The notes under the pieces were generated by a model. The model made no database searches, was not told the origin of the DNA, and worked only from the letters and a program-made list of their open reading frames with translations. From CAWVWD01 sp965662365 (GTDB lineage: Bacteria; Bacteroidota; Bacteroidia; Chitinophagales; Saprospiraceae): a DNA stretch of 5,617 bases. This document shows, piece by piece, positions 1 through 5,617 of this stretch (position 1 is the stretch's first letter; each line of letters begins with the position of its first letter). Both the position numbers and the translations under genes were made by a program. The DNA is taken from assembly GCA_965662365.1 (NCBI GenBank), contig CBFIHR010000142.1, positions 1-5,617 of the forward strand, in the 5' to 3' direction.

Positions 1-1694
1 GCATTTACAACTTTGGGCGTTTTGCATCAGAGTTTACAGCGTATAATAAAAGTGGTAAGGCGTTCAAATTAAAACATATCAAACATCCTGACTCGAATAC
101 ATGGATTATTAAAAAAGCGAATAAACTCCATAAAATATCATACATCATCGAGGATACCTGGGATACGGATAAGGATAGAAGGAATTCCGATGATTTTATC
201 TTTGAACCTGGTGGAACGAATATCGAAGCCAACGAAAATTTTGTGCTTAATAATCATGGTTTTTTTGGTTATTTCGAAGGATTTAAACGTCGAGATTATT
301 ATGTAGAATTTGATAAGCAAGAACAGTTTTTTGGTGCGACTTCGTTAGACAGAGTTGGAGGCGACTCGGATACAGACGTTTTTTATGCTCAGAATTATAT
401 GGATTTGGCTGATGCACCGATTATGTATTGCGACCCTGATACCACGATTGTGAAAGTCGGAAATGCGGACGTATTGATTGCTACTTATTCGCCGACAGGC
501 AAAGTTAGTTCAGACTTTATAGCGACGCAAGTTGGCCCGATTTTACAAGCACAAAAGGAATACTTAGGCGGAACGTTGCCCGTGGATAAATATGTTTTTA
601 TTATTTATTTGAGTGATGACACGCCTTATTCTGGTAAATGGGGAGCTTTGGAGCATTCGTATTCATCGCTGTATTATTTACCTGAAATGGATCCTGAACA
701 AATCGCTCAAACGGTGCGTGACGTTGCGGCTCATGAGTTTTTTCATATTGTGACGCCTCTGAATATTCACTCGGAAGAGATTCATAATTTTGATTATATC
801 AATCCGAAAATGTCGATGCATTTATGGCTGTATGAAGGCGTGACGGAATATTCGGCTGGTCATGTACAGGTGACTCAAGGCTTGATGCCGATTGAGTCTT
901 ACTTGGATGTCATGGGCGAAAAAATCCGTAATGCTCAAACGTATGAGGATAATTTGCCATTTACAAAAATGAGTAGGAATGTATTGACAAAACACAAAGA
1001 TCAGTACGGAAATGTCTATGAAAAAGGGGCGTTGATTGGAATGTGTTTGGATATTCGTTTGCGTCAATTGTCGAATGGTGAATTAGGATTACAAAAGTTA
1101 ATTCAAAATCTTTCGACTGAATTTGGTAAAAATAGAGCCTTTAAAGACGAGGAGTTATTTGAGATTATCACAAAGTTAAGTTACCCAGAAATTGCGGACT
1201 TTTTTAACCGTTATGTCGCAGGGAAAGAAGCTTTGCCGATCGCCGAATATTTAGCGGAAGCCGGTATTACTTATTATCCAAAGAAAGAAGTCAACGATAT
1301 TTCATTATTTGGCGGTGACCTGAATAAGTTTATTGGTGTCGATTATAGCCGAATGGGCTTTAAAATCGGAAGCGCTGCTGGTTTAGATGCTTTCGGTAAA
1401 GATTATATTGGATTCAAAGAAGATGATTTTATCAAAACTTGGAATGGTGAAAAGTTGACCTTTGATAATATCAACGAAGTTTTAGGTAAATACGCCGGGA
1501 CAGCAAAGGAAGGAGATATTTTATCAATTACGGTAATTCGTGATGGAAAAGAGGTAGAACTAAAAACCGAAATTATACCGATTCCTATCGAAAAAGAACA
1601 CGTAATTTTATTATCTGATAATCCGACCGCAGAGCAAATGGTTTTGCGTAAGGCTTGGTTGGGGGATTATAAAATGAAAGAGGAGATGAAGTAG
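1..1694 (+). CDS. M61-family metallopeptidase with PDZ-like domain (5' partial)
   Basis: This is a zinc aminopeptidase-like protein of family M61 (the glycyl aminopeptidase family). The frame is open from the left edge (first whole codon at 3) to TAG at 1692-1694, giving 563 visible residues. The usual length is about 600, so only a short N-terminus, probably with the signal peptide, is missing. Numbering visible residues from nt 3, the N-terminal beta domain covers about 1-180. The zinc motif HEFFH is at 244-248 (nt 732-746), with the catalytic Glu at 245. The probable third ligand is Glu278 in YEGVTEY, preceded by FDY and LW as is typical of the family. A GALEHSYSS segment lies at about 214-222. 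A degenerate PDZ-like domain follows at about 454-526. There is no T9SS sorting domain. The GTG at 243 is not the start, because family-like sequence (FGRF, FEPGGTNIE) continues in frame upstream. The family assignment is firm. The substrate is unknown, and export or periplasmic location is inferred. Confidence 0.93.
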   Translation, partial: IYNFGRFASEFTAYNKSGKAFKLKHIKHPDSNTWIIKKANKLHKISYIIEDTWDTDKDRRNSDDFIFEPGGTNIEANENFVLNNHGFFGYFEGFKRRDYYVEFDKQEQFFGATSLDRVGGDSDTDVFYAQNYMDLADAPIMYCDPDTTIVKVGNADVLIATYSPTGKVSSDFIATQVGPILQAQKEYLGGTLPVDKYVFIIYLSDDTPYSGKWGALEHSYSSLYYLPEMDPEQIAQTVRDVAAHEFFHIVTPLNIHSEEIHNFDYINPKMSMHLWLYEGVTEYSAGHVQVTQGLMPIESYLDVMGEKIRNAQTYEDNLPFTKMSRNVLTKHKDQYGNVYEKGALIGMCLDIRLRQLSNGELGLQKLIQNLSTEFGKNRAFKDEELFEIITKLSYPEIADFFNRYVAGKEALPIAEYLAEAGITYYPKKEVNDISLFGGDLNKFIGVDYSRMGFKIGSAAGLDAFGKDYIGFKEDDFIKTWNGEKLTFDNINEVLGKYAGTAKEGDILSITVIRDGKEVELKTEIIPIPIEKEHVILLSDNPTAEQMVLRKAWLGDYKMKEEMK

Positions 1695-1759
1695 TTTTTT
1701 TGAACCTATCCCCAGCTCTTGCCTTAAAAGTAGAGGCTTGGGGATGGGTTCAAAAAAAA
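1695..1759. terminator. Long inverted repeat between convergent genes, putative bidirectional terminator
   Basis: Arms 1695-1714 and 1739-1758 can pair over 20 bp: T7, GAACC, one T opposite G, then ATCCCCA. A bulged inner stem (GCTCT with AGAGGC) and a short loop follow. The repeat begins directly after the peptidase stop codon and ends 4 nt from the stop of the opposing glycosyltransferase. The position suits a shared transcription end. However, the T run lies before the stem and the A run after it on both strands, which is the reverse of a classical intrinsic terminator. It may therefore act by blocking read-through or by protecting RNA 3' ends. The mismatch is a G·U pair in + strand RNA but A·C in - strand RNA, so the + transcript folds slightly better. 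Confidence 0.65.
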
Positions 1760-1763
1760 TCGA

Positions 1764-2642
1764 CTACTTAAACAAAATCGCCCAAACCATTTTTAATTTT
1801 TGTATGAATGTTGTTTTGATTTTTTTATTAACAATTGATTGATAATCAAATACTTGTCCTCTTTTTAAAATCTTGGTCGTGAACTCATTTGAGGAGGATT
1901 GCCACTTTAGTAAAAATGTTTTTTTGCCTTTATTGTGTCGAACTTTTCCCGTTGATTTTGAGCCAAAATGATACACTCGACTGGCCGAAACCCCTTTGAA
2001 ATATCGAACGCCTGCCGCCCATAATTTTCGAGAAAAATCTGGATCAGAATACATACCTGGTGAAAATTCTACACTATATCCACCGACCAAATCCCATAAG
2101 TCTATGTGTACAATATTCGGTGGCCAAGTCGCTCCTTGCCAATCTTTTTTTACGAAATTATTATACTCCTTTAAAAGTTTCTCCTCTTTGAAGTTGTTTA
2201 GATTATTGCCATAATCTTTTACGATAACACAGGGATTGCCAGTATCTGTAGGTTCAATCATTGTGGCGGAGAGAAAAAAGTCGTTGTGTCCGATGGTGTC
2301 AATTTCTTGTTTTAATGGTAAATCCCAGTCTGGACAAGCGTACATATCGTCATTGAAGTAACAGATATACTTGGCTTTTGCCAATGATCGAGCCGCATTT
2401 AGTCCGAAACAGATGCCGATGTTTTCCGTTGCATAAACGTAATCAAGGTTGATTTGTGATTTAACCCATTCCAACGTGCCATCTTTACCTTCGTTAATAA
2501 TCACAATGATTTGGTGGTCAAAATGTGCATTTTTTTGAATACTTTTGATGCAGAATTGCAAGTACGGCAGGTTGTTCCAAGTTGGTAACAAAATGGAAAA
2601 TAATGGTTCCGTATTATCGGATTGTTGGATTTTTTGTATCAT
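1764..2642 (-). CDS. Glycosyltransferase family 2 (GT-A fold)
   Basis: This 292-residue protein is a predicted inverting sugar transferase that uses a nucleotide-activated sugar. The N-terminus after about residue 14 is the classic GT2 opening (FSILLPTWNNLPYL), followed by IIVIINEGKDGT at about 45-56. NIGICFGLNAA lies at 74-84. The metal and nucleotide-binding acidic motif is N97-D98-D99 within CYFNDDM, a DXD variant. The acceptor side carries GMYSDPDFSRKLW at 196-208 and HFG at 225-227, as in many rhamnosyl- or glucosyltransferase-like GT2 enzymes. The last 50 residues are Lys-rich, with no convincing membrane segment, so it probably works at the inner face of the cytoplasmic membrane. The ATG at 2640-2642 follows an A/T-rich leader without a Shine-Dalgarno and lies about 20 nt from a consensus promoter. 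The gene is divergent from the family 4 glycosyltransferase at 2949. The family is firm; donor and acceptor are unknown. Surface polysaccharide or lipopolysaccharide assembly is inferred from the family and the neighbouring gene. Confidence 0.9.
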   Translation of the reverse strand: MIQKIQQSDNTEPLFSILLPTWNNLPYLQFCIKSIQKNAHFDHQIIVIINEGKDGTLEWVKSQINLDYVYATENIGICFGLNAARSLAKAKYICYFNDDMYACPDWDLPLKQEIDTIGHNDFFLSATMIEPTDTGNPCVIVKDYGNNLNNFKEEKLLKEYNNFVKKDWQGATWPPNIVHIDLWDLVGGYSVEFSPGMYSDPDFSRKLWAAGVRYFKGVSASRVYHFGSKSTGKVRHNKGKKTFLLKWQSSSNEFTTKILKRGQVFDYQSIVNKKIKTTFIQKLKMVWAILFK

Positions 2643-2948
2643 TTTTTATAAATATCGAATCACAAAGCTACTTGTAAATAATTGAATGGCAAAAGGTACA
2701 GAAGAAAAGCAAAAAAATCTGTAAAAATTAGTAAAATCTACTCCGATAATAGGCGAGTAAATAAGTGTTTAATGATTATTAAAACCGTAAAAAAGCGTCA
2801 ATTGTCAAGGTTTTGGGACAGAAAATTAAGGTTTGATTTCTTTTTGAACGCTTTCTCCACCAAAAGAAATTATGTCAAACTTGAAAACGCTACAAGGTGT
2901 TATTAAATATTTATTTTGAAGCTAAAATTGCAGTAAATTGTAATAAGA
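2643..2948. other. Divergent intergenic spacer between two glycosyltransferase genes
   Basis: This A/T-rich spacer of 306 bp separates two divergent start codons. The GT2 promoter occupies its left end. For the rightward gene only imperfect -7 candidates are seen, TTATTTTG (2911-2918) and TAAAATTG (2923-2930). Neither has a TTG or TTTG at the proper distance, so its promoter is unresolved. Two small inverted repeats are present: TTTAAT-GATT-ATTAAA (2768-2783) and TACTC/GAGTA (2739-2743 with 2755-2759). I see no RNA gene, terminator or credible protein. A 74-codon open frame at 2682-2906 is very Lys/Arg-rich, as A-rich noncoding DNA would give, and matches no family I recognise. Confidence 0.6.
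2657..2693 (-). promoter_or_regulatory. Bacteroidota-type primary sigma promoter for the GT2 gene
   Basis: On the - strand, TAGCTTTG (2670 down to 2663) matches the -7 consensus TAnnTTTG at every fixed position. TTTG (2693 down to 2690), part of TTTTG, matches the -33 element. The spacer is exactly 19 nt, as known for the Bacteroidota primary sigma factor. Transcription would begin at roughly 2657 and leave a short A/T-rich leader of about 15 nt before the ATG at 2642. The start point is estimated from the consensus, not seen. Confidence 0.72.
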
Positions 2949-4007
2949 ATGAAAATAGCACTTATATATTATAGAATTACGCTTCGAGGAGGTTTAGAGA
3001 CTCGTTTAATTAATTATACAAATTATTTGGTCGAAAAAGGTCATGACGTGACGATTGTTTGTGCGAAAGATAAAGGAGAAGTGACTTTTCCACCGTCGGT
3101 CAAAATTGTTCGTTTACCTTTGAGAATTGTGCCGAAACCTTTGCGAATGTTGGCGTTTAACTTTCGGTTGAAACGCTATTTTCAAAAAAAGAAATACGAT
3201 TTTACCTTTTCCTTAGGTCGGACGTTTTATCAAGATGCTGTTTTAGCACCGAGCAATCACGAAGGGTATTTACGAGCAATGAATAAGTCAGGCAGGCGAA
3301 TTATTGATTATGTCGAGCATTATTTAGATAAAAAAACGTGTGAATATAATGATTTGATTTTTGCAGCGTCTTCGATGATAAAAGAGGAAATGATTGAGTA
3401 TTATGGTGCAAAACGGGAAAATGTTCATGTCTTGTTTCCACCATTAAATACGCAAAATTTTACTCGACCGAGTGAAGCTGTCCGAAAAATTATTCGTCGA
3501 GAGTACAATATTGAAACGGATACGAAGGTATTTGCTTTTGTGTCAGCAAGTCATAAACGCAAGGGGTTGGATATTTTATTAAAAACGTTTGAAGGATTAC
3601 AAAATGAAAACGTTTTGTTACTTATTGCAGGTTATCCAGATGTGAAAACGGCTTTGCCAAATGTTCGATTTTTAGGTTTTTTGAGTTCGCCAGAAATAAT
3701 TTATCATTTGGCAGATTTCACGGTTCATCCTGCGAGATACGAGCCTTTTGGTCAGATTATTTCAGAATCGTTAGCTTGCGGTACGCCAGTCCTGGTATCT
3801 GAGAAAGTAGGGGCGAAGGAGGTGGTTACACCCAAAACTGGTCAAGTTTTATCTACGTTAAATCCGGATCATTGGGCAGAAACTTTGAGAAATATTAACC
3901 GTTTGGCTTTCGATGTACCAGAGGATTTTGTGGAACAGAATGAATTGAGTTTGGAGCAACATATGCAGAAATTGATGCAAATTTCGATGGTGAAAATAAT
4001 GGCGTAA
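2949..4007 (+). CDS. Glycosyltransferase family 4 (GT-B fold), WaaG-like
   Basis: This 352-residue predicted retaining glycosyltransferase uses an NDP-sugar donor. The N-terminal Rossmann domain opens with MKIALIYYRITLRGGLETRL, whose GG loop is where GT4 enzymes bind the acceptor, and runs to about 165. The C-terminal donor domain starts near 190 with VFAFVSASHKRKGLD, whose Lys-Arg-Lys (203-205) probably contacts donor phosphates. LLLIAGYPD lies at 223-231. The diagnostic EX7E motif is E265-PFGQIIS-E273. Arrangement and length resemble WaaG (RfaG), the lipopolysaccharide core glucosyltransferase, including the SLGRTFYQDAVLAPSNHEGYL region at 88-108. Identity looks too low to transfer that name. 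There is no membrane segment, so the enzyme is cytosolic or peripheral at the inner membrane. The ATG at 2949 is chosen because the beta1 strand starts there; its leader (AATAAGA) has no Shine-Dalgarno. The gene is divergent from GT2 and convergent with bshA. Donor and acceptor are unknown; an LPS or exopolysaccharide role is inferred. Confidence 0.9.
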   Translation: MKIALIYYRITLRGGLETRLINYTNYLVEKGHDVTIVCAKDKGEVTFPPSVKIVRLPLRIVPKPLRMLAFNFRLKRYFQKKKYDFTFSLGRTFYQDAVLAPSNHEGYLRAMNKSGRRIIDYVEHYLDKKTCEYNDLIFAASSMIKEEMIEYYGAKRENVHVLFPPLNTQNFTRPSEAVRKIIRREYNIETDTKVFAFVSASHKRKGLDILLKTFEGLQNENVLLLIAGYPDVKTALPNVRFLGFLSSPEIIYHLADFTVHPARYEPFGQIISESLACGTPVLVSEKVGAKEVVTPKTGQVLSTLNPDHWAETLRNINRLAFDVPEDFVEQNELSLEQHMQKLMQISMVKIMA

Positions 4008-4010
4008 ATA

Positions 4011-4045
4011 CAAGTGTAAGGTATATTTTTGACACCTTACACTTG
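4011..4045. terminator. Perfect 12-bp hairpin between convergent genes
   Basis: CAAGTGTAAGGT (4011-4022) and its exact complement ACCTTACACTTG (4034-4045) enclose an 11-nt loop. The hairpin fills most of the 45-bp gap between the stop of the family 4 glycosyltransferase (4005-4007) and the stop of bshA (4053-4055), so it probably serves both genes. Neither strand has a T run directly after the stem (CAGGAAAC to the right, TATTTACGCC to the left). It is therefore not a classical intrinsic terminator, though the position is right for a shared transcript end or an RNA-stabilising 3' structure. Confidence 0.65.
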
Positions 4046-4052
4046 CAGGAAA

Positions 4053-5204
4053 CTATAAAACATCTGTCTTATCGTAAACACATGTTTCTATAATTTCTTC
4101 ATAATAATCTTCATAAAAATGAATGATATTTTGAATGTCAAATTGTTTTGCTTGTGCCAAGGCATTAGTTTTAAATTGTTGTAAAGTAGCGTCGTCTTTC
4201 AGAATTTCATAAGCATAATTGGCCATTTCTTCGACATTGCCTAAGTCACTCAAATAGCCGGTTTTACCATGAATATTGACTTCGGGTAAACCGCCTACGT
4301 TAGAGGAAATCACGGGAACTTCACAGGCCATTGCTTCGAGTGCAGCCAGACCAAAACTCTCGCTACCAGAAGGCATAATAAATAAATCAGCTATGGCTAA
4401 TAATTCCTCGATAGCATCTTGTTTTCCTAAAAATCGTACTTCGTGACATAAGCCGATTTCTCGACACATCAACTCTGCATTGTATCTATCCGGTCCGTCC
4501 CCAACTAAGATAAGTTTGCAGGGCATTTTTTGATAGACTTTTTCAAAAACACGAACGACATCGCTTACTCGTTTGACTTTACGAAAATTAGAAACGTGTG
4601 CTAAGATCCGTTCGCCATTCGGGGCGATTGCTTTTTTAAAATGGTCTTTATTAATAGGTTTGAATCGATCAAAATCAATAAAGTTATGAATGACCCGAAT
4701 ATCTTTATTTGTTTCAAAAACGGTTTGTGTCTCTGCTTTTAAATAATGAGAAACAGCAGTGACTCCATCTGATTTTTCAATTCCAAATTTGACGACAGGT
4801 TTGAAAGCTGCGTTTTTACCAACCAAAGTGATATCTGTACCGTGAAGTGTGGTGATAACGGGAATATAAATACCTTCTGTTAATAAAATTTTCTTGGCTA
4901 AATAGGCCACGGTTGCATGCGGAATTGCATAGTGAACGTGTAATAAATCTAATTTCTCATACTTGATAACATCAACTAACTTACTGGTTAATGCGGTATC
5001 ATAGGGGGCGTATTCAAATAAAGGGTAATCAGAAGCGTTGACTTCGTGATAAAATAAATTTGCATGAAAATGCTGTAATCGAGCAGGTTGACGATAAGTA
5101 ATAAAGTGCACTTGATGCCCTCGTTTGGCTAACCCTTTTCCTAATTCAGTTGCAACGACGCCGCTTCCTCCGTAGGTGGGATAACAGACAATACCAATTT
5201 TCAT
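4053..5204 (-). CDS. bshA: N-acetyl-alpha-D-glucosaminyl L-malate synthase BshA
   Basis: BshA transfers GlcNAc from UDP-GlcNAc to L-malate, the first step of bacillithiol synthesis. BshB deacetylates the product and BshC adds cysteine. The 383-residue cytosolic protein has the family's usual length and a near-signature N-terminus, KIGIVCYPTYGGSGVVATELG, whose GGSG loop (12-15) shapes the active site. Other BshA hallmarks are HVHYAIPH (89-96), TLHGTDITLVG (119-129), VSHYLKAET (151-159), HNFIDFDRF (173-181), HVSNFRKVKR (203-212) and LVGDGPDR (233-240). The EX7E motif is E282-SFGLAAL-E290, followed by GGLPEV. Nothing is missing. The ATG at 5202-5204 begins the conserved strand and has an AAAGGA 10 nt upstream. 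The gene stands alone: no bshB or bshC is in the window, and both neighbours are separated by hairpins. A generic GT4 is the only alternative, and the N-terminal signature argues strongly against it. Confidence 0.95.
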   Translation of the reverse strand: MKIGIVCYPTYGGSGVVATELGKGLAKRGHQVHFITYRQPARLQHFHANLFYHEVNASDYPLFEYAPYDTALTSKLVDVIKYEKLDLLHVHYAIPHATVAYLAKKILLTEGIYIPVITTLHGTDITLVGKNAAFKPVVKFGIEKSDGVTAVSHYLKAETQTVFETNKDIRVIHNFIDFDRFKPINKDHFKKAIAPNGERILAHVSNFRKVKRVSDVVRVFEKVYQKMPCKLILVGDGPDRYNAELMCREIGLCHEVRFLGKQDAIEELLAIADLFIMPSGSESFGLAALEAMACEVPVISSNVGGLPEVNIHGKTGYLSDLGNVEEMANYAYEILKDDATLQQFKTNALAQAKQFDIQNIIHFYEDYYEEIIETCVYDKTDVL

Positions 5205-5214
5205 AATGTGAATA

Positions 5215-5220
5215 TCCTTT
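5215..5220 (-). promoter_or_regulatory. bshA: Shine-Dalgarno-like site of bshA
   Basis: On the - strand AAAGGA precedes the bshA ATG with a 10-nt spacer. Such sites are uncommon in Bacteroidota, and neither glycosyltransferase gene in this window has one. It supports the chosen start, although it could be a chance match in A-rich leader DNA. Confidence 0.4.
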
Positions 5221-5250
5221 TAGCTGTGTTTTTTATATTGGTTTCCATCT

Positions 5251-5268
5251 TATGTATATTTATACATA
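5251..5268. promoter_or_regulatory. Perfect 18-bp palindrome upstream of bshA, candidate operator
   Basis: TATGTATA and TATACATA form perfect 8-bp arms around a central TT. The site is centred about 55 bp upstream of the bshA ATG, in the region where its promoter or leader should lie. Dyads of this size and position are typical of dimeric transcription factor sites. The DNA is A/T-rich, so simple self-complementary sequence is less surprising than it would be in mixed DNA. No regulator is encoded nearby. The bshA promoter is not clear: TTTATTTG (- strand, 5300 down to 5293) is a 7-of-8 match to the -7 consensus but lacks a good -33. Confidence 0.4.
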
Positions 5269-5354
5269 TTTTATTTTAGACTTAAAGTATTACAAATAAA
5301 AGGCTTTAATTGTTTTTATGAACGAACTATTCAGACCTTTTAGCTTTTTTTGAC

Positions 5355-5388
5355 AAAAAACGGTGTAACACCCGAAGGTGCTACACCG
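5355..5388 (-). terminator. Intrinsic terminator of the T9SS cargo gene
   Basis: Read on the - strand, a 12-bp stem CGGTGTAGCACC / GGTGTTACACCG (5388-5377 with 5372-5361) closes on a TTCG loop. One internal pair is G·U. Six T residues (5360 down to 5355) follow at once. The C(UUCG)G tetraloop and U tract make this a classical Rho-independent terminator. It starts 32 nt past the stop codon at 5420-5422. On the + strand the internal pair becomes an A·C mismatch and no T run follows, so it works leftward only. Confidence 0.88.
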
Positions 5389-5419
5389 CATAAAATTTAA
5401 TTATTAAAAACTTCAAGTC

Positions 5420-5617
5420 TTATTTTACGATAACGAAACGTTTCGTAGCGATTTGACCGTCAGCGATAATTTGCATAAAGTAAACTCCTTCTGCTAAGTT
5501 CGATAAGTCGAAACGCATTTCTTCAGCAGTTGTATTACCGGCATTACGAGTTTCTAAAACACGACCAGTTACATCTGCAATTCTTACTGTTAAATCAACA
5601 GATTTGTCAAAAGCGAT
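5420..5617 (-). CDS. T9SS-exported protein, C-terminal sorting domain only (partial)
   Basis: Reading leftward from the window edge, 65 codons end at TAA (5422-5420). The fragment is the C-terminal end of a type IX secretion cargo. It has the type A sorting-domain pattern: a strand with DLTVRIADVTGRVLET (visible residues 8-23), then MRFDLSNLAEGVYFMQI (34-50) with the conserved GxY, then a turn ADGQ and the closing strand TKRFVIVK (58-65). In this family the domain folds as a beta-sandwich. It directs the protein through the outer membrane and is usually cleaved, often with attachment to anionic lipopolysaccharide. The catalytic or structural part of the protein lies beyond the window, so its function cannot be told. 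The intact sorting domain and the dedicated terminator behind it indicate a functional gene end. Confidence 0.92.
   Translation of the reverse strand: MAFDKSVDLTVRIADVTGRVLETRNAGNTTAEEMRFDLSNLAEGVYFMQIIADGQIATKRFVIVK

Noticed and set aside
5..320. Two overlapping - strand open frames at the left edge (5-232 and 138-320)
   Set aside because: Both are antisense to the N-terminal domain of the M61 peptidase, which is clearly coding on the + strand there.
822..1067. 81-codon open frame on the - strand
   Set aside because: It lies wholly inside the peptidase gene opposite the zinc-binding region, whose conserved motifs show that the + strand is the coding one.
1996..2214. 72-codon open frame on the + strand
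   Set aside because: It is antisense to the GT2 gene across its conserved acceptor-side motifs and has no family features of its own.
2768..2783. Small inverted repeat TTTAAT-GATT-ATTAAA in the divergent spacer
   Set aside because: Six A/T-only pairs in A/T-rich DNA are expected by chance, and the site is not placed against a recognisable promoter.
2682..2906. 74-codon open frame on the + strand in the divergent spacer
   Set aside because: It overlaps the GT2 promoter, is extremely rich in Lys and Arg as A-rich noncoding DNA gives, has no recognisable motif and no ribosome site.
5433..5446. Perfect 14-bp palindrome ACGAAACGTTTCGT
   Set aside because: It lies inside the T9SS sorting domain and simply encodes the conserved TKRFV end strand, so coding constraint explains it.

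Overview
The window looks like chromosomal DNA of a member of the Bacteroidota. Four things support this: a type IX secretion (T9SS) C-terminal sorting domain at the right edge; a textbook Bacteroidota promoter (TTTG, 19 nt, TAnnTTTG) in front of one gene; low-GC, A/T-rich spacers in which most starts lack a Shine-Dalgarno; and BshA and M61 peptidase sequences of the kind common in that phylum. I cannot place it below phylum level from sequence alone.

Layout, left to right. (1) Positions 1-1694, + strand: an M61-family metallopeptidase with a PDZ-like C-terminus, cut at its N-terminus by the window edge. (2) 1695-1763: a long inverted repeat between two convergent genes. (3) 1764-2642, - strand: a family 2 glycosyltransferase. 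(4) 2643-2948: a divergent spacer carrying the promoter of the family 2 gene. (5) 2949-4007, + strand: a family 4 (GT-B) glycosyltransferase distantly resembling WaaG. (6) 4011-4045: a perfect 12-bp hairpin between convergent genes. (7) 4053-5204, - strand: bshA, the first enzyme of bacillithiol synthesis. (8) 5205-5419: a spacer with a perfect AT-only-core palindrome upstream of bshA and a UUCG-loop terminator for the next gene. (9) 5420-5617, - strand: the last 65 codons of a T9SS-exported protein.

The four complete or nearly complete genes alternate in direction (+, -, +, -), so no two of them form an operon. The two glycosyltransferases are divergently arranged and may both serve surface glycan or lipopolysaccharide assembly, but nothing in the window shows their acceptors. 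bshA is unrelated to them in pathway despite sharing the GT-B fold. Nothing here amounts to a clear undescribed system. The items most worth checking are the unusual inverted repeats at the convergent gene ends and the palindrome upstream of bshA.
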